The notes below the pieces were generated by a model. The model was not told the DNA's origin. It worked only from the letters and a program-made list of their open reading frames with translations, and did not search any database. A program made the position numbers and the translations under genes. This document shows, piece by piece, positions 19,121 through 26,742 of a stretch of 64,000 nucleotides of DNA. The first letter of the stretch is position 1. Each line of letters starts with the position of its first letter. Source of the stretch: CAXBGS01 sp963975425 (GTDB lineage Bacteria; Planctomycetota; Planctomycetia; Pirellulales; Pirellulaceae); the NCBI GenBank assembly GCA_963975425.1, contig CAXBGS010000016.1:62001-126000 (forward strand), written 5' to 3'.

Positions 19121-19690
19121 CGAGATTCCAAAATTACTTGCGCACTTCGATTCCGAGAGAGACTCATGTTCCGTGACAGCACGAAAGAACTGTTTCGCCA
19201 CCCCTCCACCTAAAGAGCTAATTTACGGGCATCAGACGTGGCCCGAAACCACCCGATGAATCGGGATTCGAATGGAACAAGGCTCTTCCAACTAGCGCCC
19301 GTTATTCACCCTAGAAACGATTGGCATCGCTAATCCAAGGACGCGTCAGGCACGCCTCATCGTCTAAACTCCTTCGTAAATTCCTGTCGAGTCCATTTTT
19401 CCGCGCATAGAACGCCCGCTGGAACGTGTACGCGTTGGACCGGGATCACGCTTAACTGCAGATACACTGACGCCAAAATCAGCGACGATTTCCCACGCCT
19501 GGTTGAACGAATTCTTAGGTAACTTTTTTTGCACATCATCAGTTCTGACAATCTTCGCCTTCTGACTGCAGCCTCCGCTTCGATGCTCGACTGTGCTACT
19601 TCTGTCGACACTACTCCTTTGCCTCCTGGTTTTCCTGTTCGTCTTCCCGGTGGGGTGAATAAACACTCAAACCAATCAAAGGAGAACAAC
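19121..19690. other. Upstream region of the CARDB gene and of the small protein
   Basis: About 570 bp between divergent genes. No convincing gene. A minus-strand stretch ending near 19370 reads EFTKEFRR, faintly like an IS3 OrfA start, and may be chance. Both promoters should lie here; I could not fix them. Confidence 0.5.
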
Positions 19691-19918
19691 ATGTCAACAA
19701 AACCTGTATTTAGTCGACGCCTTGGAAGAATCGAAGTTGCCGTTTGGCGAAACGAATCACCGGATAGCGTCTGGCACAACATCACCTTCCAACGCTCGTA
19801 TCGGGACGAAGTCGGCGAACACCAATCCACCGCGAACTACCGCATGGACGACATGGCAGCCATCGCCTTCCTTTCGGCCAAAGCGTACGACTACCTCGTA
19901 AGCTGCGAAGAACAGTAG
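19691..19918 (+). CDS. Small conserved protein (75 aa), function unknown
   Basis: ATG 19691 is preceded by a clear Shine-Dalgarno (AAAGGAG, 6 bp spacing). Sequence: MSTKPVFSRRLGRIEVAVWR, SVWHNITFQRSYRDEVG, MDDMAAIAFLSAKAYDYL. From memory, small proteins of the form 'kPv...R.G.ikaaiW.N......hnvtf.R.Yk' are common near mobile genes in planctomycetes, but no function is known to me. The C-terminal half is duplicated at 8222-8356 beside the IS. A hairpin follows at 19927. Confidence 0.75.
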   Translation: MSTKPVFSRRLGRIEVAVWRNESPDSVWHNITFQRSYRDEVGEHQSTANYRMDDMAAIAFLSAKAYDYLVSCEEQ

Positions 19919-19926
19919 TCACACCC

Positions 19927-19950
19927 AGCAGGCGACCTCGGTCGCCTGCT
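19927..19950 (+). terminator. Hairpin after the small protein gene
   Basis: Perfect 10-bp stem AGCAGGCGAC/GTCGCCTGCT with loop CTCG, nine bases after the stop codon. There is no T-run, so termination may be weak, but its place and sequence parallel the terminator at 8371. Confidence 0.6.
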
Positions 19951-19980
19951 ACCTTCCCAAGATACAGGAATTGTTTTCCA

Positions 19981-20052
19981 ATTGCTCCACCATTCAATCG
20001 CCTCGCGTATGTCCCGTTCACATTGTTGCGTACAGACAATTTCAAGGTTCAA
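19981..20052 (-). pseudogene. Truncated ParE-like toxin, N-terminal remnant
   Basis: From a TTG at 20052 that overlaps the antitoxin stop by four bases (TTGA), the minus strand reads LNLEIVCTQQCERDIREAIEWWSN, the N-terminal helix pattern of RelE/ParE toxins (compare '..f.p.A..DI.eA.eWw'). After residue 24 similarity is lost as the reading enters sequence downstream of the small protein gene. The rest of the toxin (about 70 residues) is missing. Confidence 0.5.
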
Positions 20053-20267
20053 CACTCATCTGGGAATCCAAAGTCGAGACAAATCTCGCGATCGACATCG
20101 CCAGCGGATCGAGTTCTTCCGTCGCGAAATGACGACAAACCTCGCTCAATTGCAAGACGTCCTCGATCACGGTCAATGAGCTCCGACACGTATTGCTCAG
20201 CGTTTGCGAATCCGGCTTCGAGCGACTGATCGTGAGCATCCTCAGGAAGTGTAATTTGGACTGGGTT
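20049..20267 (-). pseudogene. ParD/RHH-like antitoxin, start codon apparently lost
   Basis: The minus strand encodes VQITLPEDAHDQSLEAGFAN, EQYVSELIDRDRGRLAIERG, FRDGRTRSAGDVDRE and a stop at 20049-20051, a good match to ribbon-helix-helix antitoxins ('vqITLPed....l...GF.s.eeYv..LidrD..RlAie.Gi...r.GR'). The expected ATG two codons before the first Val reads AAC. The frame is open further up to an ATG at 20390, but that stretch does not look like protein. Together with the toxin stump this is a decayed toxin-antitoxin operon. Confidence 0.55.
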
Positions 20268-20498
20268 TGGGATGCGGCGATTGGATATGACCGCTGATCT
20301 CTCGCCGTGGTTGGGGTGGTGTTCTTGCGATTCCGCTTTCGGTGGAATCTCTTGGCCCAATCGTCGATGACTGGTGCCAGGAATCAACACGTCCTACCAC
20401 TGGTGGGTAATTGCGAATCGGTGTTGACCATGCTCTGCAAGATCTTGGCTTTGCAAGAGTCAGGGCTTCGTAGGATTCGGGGCTTCGCGAGACTCGGG

Positions 20499-21920
20499 CT
20501 AGATGGAGTACTCGATCGTTCCTTGCTTGACGATGTGGATCGGTTCTTGCTCGAGAATCGTTTGTGCGACTTGCATCGCTTGATTGCGCAACTCGGGAAC
20601 GGCTATCGTTTCCCACAGCGTTCCCTTAAGAATGGGACCGATCGCGTAGAGGAACGTGGATGGATTGCCCTCGCCATCGAGGACCGTAAAGTCGTCGTTG
20701 ATCTCGACACCCATATCCATCGGATCCACCTTCGCGAGCCCACGATCAAACAGGTTTTGATACAACGGCAGCCCGCTATCGGAAAACCGTGATTTGGGCC
20801 CCGTGCAATTGATCACGAAGTCGCCTTTGACAACCTGTTGCTCGCCCTCGGTTGTCGTCGTCTGTACGTCGATCGTCGATTCCGCTGATGTCAGCCCCTG
20901 GATCGTGGCAGGCAGGATGGATAGTTGGCCACAATCCAACGAATCGGTGACGGCATCGTGAATCGGTCCGGCGATGCGATGGCGAATCACGTTCCATTGT
21001 GGTGAATACTCTTTGAGAAACCTTTGCTTCTCTTCAACCGAAAGACTCTTCCATAACTCTTGCGTGCGGCCGCGCAGCATGTCAACGGCGATCGCGGGGT
21101 TCTGGCTGATCCCACGCAGACGTTCGCAGTCCTGACGAACCAGTTTGGACAGTTCCTTCAAGCTGCGTGATTCACCGTCATCAGGAACGGACGTCGGCCA
21201 CTGAATCCCTCGAAAGTGGCGTTGTGGAAGCATGCCGTTTCGCGAGATCGCCGTGATCCGGCCGCCCCAGCCGATTTCGCGGAGCGTGACGATGACATCG
21301 ACGGCTGTCAAACCCGTCCCCAGCAGAACAATGTGACCATCGTTGTCGGGAAGGCTGGCGTGCCAGTCTTGCCAAGGATTCCCGCAGTAGCGTCGGTCGC
21401 TGGCCAATCGCTCTGCACCAGGTAATGCAGCGGGCGGTTGATTGCCGGTCGCCAACAGAATGGATTCCGCCTGCACCGACTTGCCGCCTTCCAGCACAAC
21501 CTTTCCGCCAATGCTATGCGGTTGAACGTCCACCGCTTGGCCTTCGATGACTTCACACTGCACGAGCGCGCGTGGATCGGCCGGCCCCATGAAGTGTGTC
21601 GCCAAGCCGCGGATGTAGTCTCCGTAGATACGACGAGGGATGAACGTTTCACGCAGTTCATCGTTGGTCAGTCCGTCGAAATCACAGCGTGAACGCAGCC
21701 AGTCAAAGAAGTGACTGGGGTGATCCGGGAACGCAGACATGTTGCGCGCCGCGACATTCAACAAATGTTCCGGTCGAGTCGTCCCATAGGCCGTTCCCCG
21801 ACCAAAAGGACGCCCGGAATTGACGACGACGACACGGTGAGGTTGCTGCGCCAGCCGGATCAAGTTGACCGCTGCCAGCGTTCCACTAAAACCGCCGCCG
21901 ATGATGACTGTTGTTCTCAT
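20499..21920 (-). CDS. FAD/NAD(P)-binding oxidoreductase (COG4529-like)
   Basis: 473 residues from ATG 21920 (an in-frame TTG four codons earlier is possible). The Rossmann motif IIGGGFSGTLAAVNL is at 6-20, then FGRGTAYGTTRPEHLLNVAA, typical of the FAD-NAD(P)-binding family (pfam13454). A second dinucleotide motif, IVLLGTGLTAVDVIVTL, lies in the middle, followed by DFVINCTGP near the C-terminus. Cytosolic, no signal peptide. Members are poorly characterised flavoproteins or monooxygenase-like oxidoreductases. It is downstream of and co-oriented with the sulfite-exporter operon but separated by 392 bp containing tandem repeats, so a shared role is uncertain. Confidence 0.75.
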   Translation of the reverse strand: MRTTVIIGGGFSGTLAAVNLIRLAQQPHRVVVVNSGRPFGRGTAYGTTRPEHLLNVAARNMSAFPDHPSHFFDWLRSRCDFDGLTNDELRETFIPRRIYGDYIRGLATHFMGPADPRALVQCEVIEGQAVDVQPHSIGGKVVLEGGKSVQAESILLATGNQPPAALPGAERLASDRRYCGNPWQDWHASLPDNDGHIVLLGTGLTAVDVIVTLREIGWGGRITAISRNGMLPQRHFRGIQWPTSVPDDGESRSLKELSKLVRQDCERLRGISQNPAIAVDMLRGRTQELWKSLSVEEKQRFLKEYSPQWNVIRHRIAGPIHDAVTDSLDCGQLSILPATIQGLTSAESTIDVQTTTTEGEQQVVKGDFVINCTGPKSRFSDSGLPLYQNLFDRGLAKVDPMDMGVEINDDFTVLDGEGNPSTFLYAIGPILKGTLWETIAVPELRNQAMQVAQTILEQEPIHIVKQGTIEYSI

Positions 21921-22312
21921 GTTCGGATTCAATCGTAAAGTTATTCTGAAAATTGAAAGGCTTGGCTGTTGAACACTTGGCGTGCGCGATTCGCCGCCAA
22001 CGAAACGACAGTTGTTATCCCCGCTGCGTTAAGTTGCGATATCAGTCACCCACCCTAACGACTTCGCGAGCGACAAGCGACTTCGCGAGCGACAAGCGAC
22101 TTCGCGAGCGACTAGCGTCGTCGACTCTGGCAGCGGACGTCTGGGTTCTGGAAGGACGATGAATGAGTGCGAGTCCAAGTTTCTTAACCTTTAACTTCTT
22201 GCCCAACCATCAACTTATTGCTTGACGCTTCCTTTTGCCCAGGCTCGGCCGCTACCGCGTCATCACGCTTCGGTAAGCGACGGATGTGACACCGGATAAA
22301 CGTTTGCCGTTT
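21921..22312. other. Gene-free spacer
   Basis: 392 bp between the TauE-like gene and the flavoprotein gene, both on the minus strand. It holds the 19-bp tandem repeat at 22059-22115. No coding frame was seen; the flavoprotein promoter is probably here. Confidence 0.5.
22059..22115. repeat. 19-bp tandem repeat, three copies
   Basis: Three head-to-tail units of CGACTTCGCGAGCGACAAG; the third has CTAG for CAAG. The unit holds the near-palindrome TTCGCGA. Confidence 0.9.
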
Positions 22313-23107
22313 TCATATCTCTAATTCTTTCACCGACGGCGGTTCCACAACATCGTGCTGCGGTGACCCGCGATACAACAGTTGGCAGGCAACCAAGATC
22401 AGCGTCACCGCAACGATGGAACGAAAACGATCGGGATCAATGCGGTGCGTGGCGACTTTGCCCAGTCCCACGCCGACGATTGCAAACGGTACCGCCCAAG
22501 CGGACTGCCAAAGGACGCTGTCGGTGAGAAATCCTGTCATCGCGAGCCCAATCGTCCGGAAGATCGCAATCAGCAGCAGGCACTGCACCACAAACCCTTT
22601 GAACTTGCGTGTCGACCAAGATTGGCGGATTGCAAACGTGGCAACGGGCGGGCCAGCGATGCTGACCGAACCGGCCAGGAACCCACTGACGGCGCCTGCC
22701 CAAAAACTGGCGTTCCCCGACGTTGGTGTGGCATCCTGCGGGACGGGCCGAATACTCAATAAGACCATCGCGATGATCGCGGCACCCGTGAAACGCACGA
22801 GAAGCCCCAGCGATATCGTTCCGAATACCCAAATCCCCATCGGCATGAAAATGATCGCACCCAGCATCGCGCTGCCAATCAGTTTCCATTCCACTTCGCC
22901 TCGCCACGTCCAGGCGGCGACCAGCAGCACAGGTAAGCCGCTGACCGAAATCAAGACGTGTGCGGCGCGAGCATCCATCACCATCGGCAGCATAGCGAGG
23001 CCCGTGATGCCGTATCCGAAACCAATCGCACTCTGCACAAAGCCCGCGGTCAAGACGATGAACGACATCAACAGGAATGGCAGGTAAGGTTGCAATTCAC
23101 TAACCAC
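22313..23107 (-). CDS. TauE/SafE-family sulfite/sulfonate exporter
   Basis: 264 residues starting at GTG 23107, which overlaps the last eight bases of the MFS gene; the longer upstream frame is the MFS gene read out of phase. About eight hydrophobic segments; typical family text FVQSAIGFGYGITGLAMLPM at the N-terminus and a second half-repeat (FWAGAVSGFLAGSVSIAGPP). TauE/SafE proteins export sulfite, sulfoacetate and related anions across the cytoplasmic membrane. Translational coupling to the MFS gene and position in the ROK-headed series suggest removal of sulfite released by the oxygenases of this locus. Confidence 0.85.
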   Translation of the reverse strand: MVSELQPYLPFLLMSFIVLTAGFVQSAIGFGYGITGLAMLPMVMDARAAHVLISVSGLPVLLVAAWTWRGEVEWKLIGSAMLGAIIFMPMGIWVFGTISLGLLVRFTGAAIIAMVLLSIRPVPQDATPTSGNASFWAGAVSGFLAGSVSIAGPPVATFAIRQSWSTRKFKGFVVQCLLLIAIFRTIGLAMTGFLTDSVLWQSAWAVPFAIVGVGLGKVATHRIDPDRFRSIVAVTLILVACQLLYRGSPQHDVVEPPSVKELEI

Positions 23108-24431
23108 TTGGCAACTCCTCACCGCGTGTCTCGGGCAAAAAGCTAACCACCAAAATTCCGACCAGGAACAGCATGCTGAGCCCGGTGACTGCCCAGTGCA
23201 AGTCCATTCCCTCGACCGACTTGAGCCAGCCGGAAAAGAAGAGGACGGGAACCGCCAATAGTCGTCCGCCATTGAAACAAAAACTGGTTCCTGTCGCGCG
23301 CAAGTGCGTCGGAAACAGTTCCGGGAAATAGATCGCGTACCCGGCATGGATTCCCAGCGTTAAGAATCCAAAGACCGGCAGGATGAATAGCAATTGGTTG
23401 TACGTGTGCGGAAGAAAACATGTCACCGGCACGATAACGACCGCGAGAAGTTGAAACAGGATGAACGCCTTTTTGCGACCGATGCGCGAGCACAATGGGC
23501 CGAACGCCAAAAGCCCCAAGCCACCGCCAGCTGTCTGGACGATGCCGTAAGCGAATTTCGCCGACATGCTTGCCTGTTCGGTCGAAGCACCATTGTCCAA
23601 TCGCACCTGACGAACCAAATCTTGGCCCGCAACGGTAACCGACCAAAACGTTCCTAGCCCGACCGCGGCCAACATCATTGCCAACAGGGCACGCTTGGCC
23701 CACTGGCGCGTGAGCAACAGCTCGCGAAAACTGCCCATCCTGCCGTCCGTATCCTCAAGCTTTCGCTGCTTCCATTGCTCGGGCTCTTTCACGCTCGCCC
23801 GGACCCACAGGATCAGCAGCGCCGGCAAGATTCCGATCAAGTATGCGTATCGCCACTGCGCACCCACCATCATTCCCGCGATCGCCGCCATCCAAGTTCC
23901 TAACACGCTGGATGCATGAAAGATGCCGGCGGCCTGAGCGCGGGCGCGAGCCGGAAACACCTCGGCGACTAAACTTGCCGCGACCGCCCACTCGCCGCCG
24001 ACGCCCATGGCGACGAAGAACCGAAGCACCGCGACATGCCAAAGGCTATCGGCAAAGAACGTCATTCCAGAGAAAATGGAATACATCAAAATCGTGACGA
24101 CCATGATCGGACGTCGCCCGTAGCGGTCAGCAAGGGAGCCGAACAGGAGTCCGCCAAACGTTCCACCGAGCAAAAAGATGCCCAGAAACATGTCACCATA
24201 TTTCTTAACTTCCGTGCTCGAATCGCCCAGGATGTCCCGCAACATCTGTTCGCGAGTGATGTTGAATATTTGACCTTCATAGACGTCGAACACCCAACCA
24301 GCCGACGCGATAATCAGCACCAGCCATTGATACCTCGTAACGCCGGAATACCAAGGTGCTTGGTCAGCGCTGGCCTTGTTCAAAGCGCCGCGATTGGTGT
24401 CCCCGGTTGATGGAGAGTGTTCGTCACTCAT
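23100..24431 (-). CDS. MFS transporter (AAHS/sugar-acid symporter type)
   Basis: 443 residues from ATG 24431. The upstream part of the open frame is rejected because this start gives the usual short hydrophilic N-tail before TM1 (YQWLVLIIASAGWVFDVYEG). Twelve hydrophobic segments. MFS signature GSLADRYGRRPIMV between TM2 and TM3, and a second RIGRKKAF loop in the C-half. VGGEWAVAASLVAEVFPARAR resembles the organic-acid:H+ symporter group. Likely imports the sulfonate, sugar or acid substrate of the locus; substrate unproven. The stop overlaps the exporter start. Confidence 0.8.
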   Translation of the reverse strand: MSDEHSPSTGDTNRGALNKASADQAPWYSGVTRYQWLVLIIASAGWVFDVYEGQIFNITREQMLRDILGDSSTEVKKYGDMFLGIFLLGGTFGGLLFGSLADRYGRRPIMVVTILMYSIFSGMTFFADSLWHVAVLRFFVAMGVGGEWAVAASLVAEVFPARARAQAAGIFHASSVLGTWMAAIAGMMVGAQWRYAYLIGILPALLILWVRASVKEPEQWKQRKLEDTDGRMGSFRELLLTRQWAKRALLAMMLAAVGLGTFWSVTVAGQDLVRQVRLDNGASTEQASMSAKFAYGIVQTAGGGLGLLAFGPLCSRIGRKKAFILFQLLAVVIVPVTCFLPHTYNQLLFILPVFGFLTLGIHAGYAIYFPELFPTHLRATGTSFCFNGGRLLAVPVLFFSGWLKSVEGMDLHWAVTGLSMLFLVGILVVSFLPETRGEELPSG

Positions 24432-24509
24432 GAAGTTCTGTCTTTCGTTGCGGTTGGATGCATCGTGATCTTGCGAGCAACGCAAAATCAAACCGTCGGC
24501 CACTGGCCG

Positions 24510-25532
24510 TTACATTGGGCGAAATACGTTCTCTTGCTCTCGGCTGAGCGAGGCAAGCACGCGCCGAGTGCCCACAAACGGACGCCGTCCGTGCATCACA
24601 ATCGTGTTGTCGATCAAGGCCACGTCGCCTGCCTGCCACTGAGCCTCGAACGAAAGTTCTTCGGAAAGATTGATGGCCGTTTGCACGGCGTCGGCATCCA
24701 ATTTCGATCCATCACCGTGACGAATCGCGTCCGCTGGATCGTTGCGGATGTCTTTCCAACCGCCATACGCGGCGATCAGCTGGTTAAAGAATGTCTTGCG
24801 GCCTGGGGAAACTTCCATCACGGCAGGAAGGGTTGGCGTGGTCGCCCTCAGGCAATCATCATCGAGCCACTCGAAGGTGTATTGCAACTCAGAAAGTCGA
24901 TGCTCGGCAGCATCTTTCGTGTCGACGCCCAATGTGCTGCGCCAACTGCGTCCCATCCCAGACTGAGCATCGTCAATCGCTGGCATCACGCTGCTGTACT
25001 TCAAACCTTTCTGCTCGCATGCGCGAATGAAGTCAAGACACTCCGCAACCAACCGCTCGTACAACCAGTCGGACCGGCAGAGCTGCGTCGCACCGCCTTG
25101 CTCTGACGCCTTTTCGCAATAGAACAAAATGATCCCGGGATAGATCGGTGTTTGGGCCATTTCGTGGTGAAACAAAATGTCGACATCCGACGGAGCTTCA
25201 TTCGCCGTAAAAACTCGCTCGGTTCGATTGACCCGAACGGCATTGGACAACGATTTCTGATAAGGAAAATTGGGAATGCCAAGCGCAGAGATGAACTCGT
25301 CAAAGTCCACTGCGGATTTCACTGGAAAGCCTCGAAAGAAAACGGTCCCGTGATCCGTTGCCCGGCTCAGAAGACTCGCTTTGTTTTCCGCCACCCACCG
25401 CACCGCGTCGTCGAGCGAAACGTCCGGTTGGTCACAGCAGAGCGCCAGCGGAAACACGTTTCCGTTTTGTTCTTGCTGTAATTCGATGGAATGGGCAGAA
25501 ACGCCAAGATTGGATTGCGTATCAGATTTCAT
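24510..25532 (-). CDS. TauD/TfdA-family Fe(II)/2-oxoglutarate dioxygenase
   Basis: 340 residues, ATG 25532. The facial triad is visible as H122-x-E124 (FHHEMAQTP) and a distal His near 314 (IVMHGRRPF), with an Arg (RRVLASLSR) placed to bind 2-oxoglutarate. The HxE rather than HxD first motif is characteristic of the clavaminate-synthase-like/At3g21360-like branch, not classical taurine dioxygenase, so C-S cleavage cannot be assumed; hydroxylation of another substrate is possible. Lies 78 bp upstream of the MFS gene on the same strand. Confidence 0.85.
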   Translation of the reverse strand: MKSDTQSNLGVSAHSIELQQEQNGNVFPLALCCDQPDVSLDDAVRWVAENKASLLSRATDHGTVFFRGFPVKSAVDFDEFISALGIPNFPYQKSLSNAVRVNRTERVFTANEAPSDVDILFHHEMAQTPIYPGIILFYCEKASEQGGATQLCRSDWLYERLVAECLDFIRACEQKGLKYSSVMPAIDDAQSGMGRSWRSTLGVDTKDAAEHRLSELQYTFEWLDDDCLRATTPTLPAVMEVSPGRKTFFNQLIAAYGGWKDIRNDPADAIRHGDGSKLDADAVQTAINLSEELSFEAQWQAGDVALIDNTIVMHGRRPFVGTRRVLASLSREQENVFRPM

Positions 25533-25609
25533 TGCGGTGACCTGTTTCAAGAGAACGGACGGAGGTAGGCAGCAGAAAGCAGGGAGTCACGCGCTAGTAG
25601 ACTGGCGCG

Positions 25610-25686
25610 CTAAAGAACGGGCTGGCAAAGAGCGGGCTGGCTAGGGAACGGGCTGGCGAAAAACAGACGGATCAAGGAACTGGCTG
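25610..25686. repeat. Degenerate GGGCTGGC tandem repeats
   Basis: Four spaced copies of a unit built on GAACGGGCTGGC with a 5-6 bp purine-rich spacer run from 25615 to 25686, ending inside the aldo/keto reductase stop region. The spacing is irregular (15-20 bp). Confidence 0.6.
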
Positions 25687-26646
25687 GCCGCGTGCCGCCT
25701 CGAGCAACGTGTACCACTCCGGCCGCGATAGAACCAAGTCGTCGGCGCCGATGCTTTCCGTGATCCGCTGCTGCTTGAGCGTCCCCAAGATCGGCTGGAT
25801 ACATGCCGGATGTCTCAGGATCCAAGCCAACGCTACGGCACTGGCTGTGGTCTCGCGTGCCTGAGCAATCTTTGAAATCGCATCAGCCAGACGTTTTTCG
25901 GATTCCGTCGATTCCGTGCCAGGTGCGAATACCTTGCCGCCCGCGGTCGGCGACCATGCTTGCACCATGATTTGGTGCATCCGACAAAAATCTAGCAGGC
26001 CCGAAGCATTGGAATACTGATCACAATTCATGTTGGCGAGAATTCCATCGCTGACCAAACTGTGATGCAATAAGCTGAATTCCAATTGGTTCACCACAAT
26101 CGGCTGCTGCACATACTTTTGCAGCAATGCAATCTGGCCGGCGGTGTGATTGCTGACTCCGAAATATCGCACCTTGCCATCGGCAAACAGTTTGTCGATT
26201 GCCCGAGCAACATCTTCGTATTCGATCAGCGGATCCGGCCGATGCAGAGCCAGGATGTCAAAGCGATCCGTGCCAACGCGAGCGAGACTCTTTTCGACCG
26301 ATTCAATGATGTGTTCGTATCGAAAATCATATCGCTGGGGTTGGCCGACATCCGGGTCGGCCCCGAGCGCAATGCCACACTTTTCCTGCAGCACCAGCTT
26401 ATCGCGGAGACTCGGGTTCTGACGCAGCGCGTGCCCGACGACTTCATCCGACTTGCCCATCGTGTAAATATCGGCCAGATCAATATGGTTGATACCACAA
26501 TCAACCGCGGTTTCGATCAGGCGGACGGCCCTCTGCTTTAGGTCTTCGGTGGGTGGTGTCTGGTTCCACTCACCGCCTAAATGCCAAGTTCCATAAGCCA
26601 AACGGGAAACACTCAAGTCCGTTTGAGGAATATTGATTCGTTTCAT
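25672..26646 (-). CDS. Aldo/keto reductase
   Basis: 324 residues, ATG 26646. The AKR (beta/alpha)8 pattern with the tetrad D56, Y61 (HIDLADIYTMGKS), K89 (VLQEKCG) and H135 (ILALHRPDP); VRYFGVSNHTAGQIALL and AWSPTAGGKVF follow, as in the YdhF-like branch. NADPH-dependent carbonyl reduction is expected. In the sulfo-SMO pathway of sulfoquinovose breakdown an AKR (SmoB) reduces 6-oxoglucose to glucose after C-S cleavage; this gene could fill that role here (inference). It lies 77 bp downstream of the ROK regulator on the same strand. Confidence 0.85.
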   Translation of the reverse strand: MKRINIPQTDLSVSRLAYGTWHLGGEWNQTPPTEDLKQRAVRLIETAVDCGINHIDLADIYTMGKSDEVVGHALRQNPSLRDKLVLQEKCGIALGADPDVGQPQRYDFRYEHIIESVEKSLARVGTDRFDILALHRPDPLIEYEDVARAIDKLFADGKVRYFGVSNHTAGQIALLQKYVQQPIVVNQLEFSLLHHSLVSDGILANMNCDQYSNASGLLDFCRMHQIMVQAWSPTAGGKVFAPGTESTESEKRLADAISKIAQARETTASAVALAWILRHPACIQPILGTLKQQRITESIGADDLVLSRPEWYTLLEAARGQPVP

Positions 26647-26688
26647 TGATTCGCCTTTGCTTGGTGCGCGTTATTGATTCTCTGTGTT

Positions 26689-26742
26689 GTGTTCATTCAC
26701 GGATCCTTCGATTCAGTGTTCATTCACGGATCCTTCGATTCG
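26689..26742. repeat. 27-bp tandem duplication spanning the ROK stop codon
   Basis: GTGTTCATTCACGGATCCTT plus CGATTCA/G occurs twice in a row (26689-26715, 26716-26742). The unit includes the stop codon region of the ROK gene; being 27 bp it keeps frame, so the second stop lies nine codons beyond the first. Looks like a recent slippage event. Confidence 0.9.

Noticed and set aside
19357..19666. Minus-strand frames upstream of the small protein, with an OrfA-like EFTKEFRR end
   Set aside because: Similarity covers only about eight residues and the frames conflict; no catalytic or DNA-binding pattern follows.
22059..22115. CRISPR-like array
   Set aside because: The 19-bp units are contiguous with no spacers, so this is a plain tandem repeat; no cas genes are present.
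22313..23347. Longer 344-residue version of the TauE-like protein
   Set aside because: The extra 80 residues are the MFS gene read out of frame; the GTG at 23107 gives normal family length.
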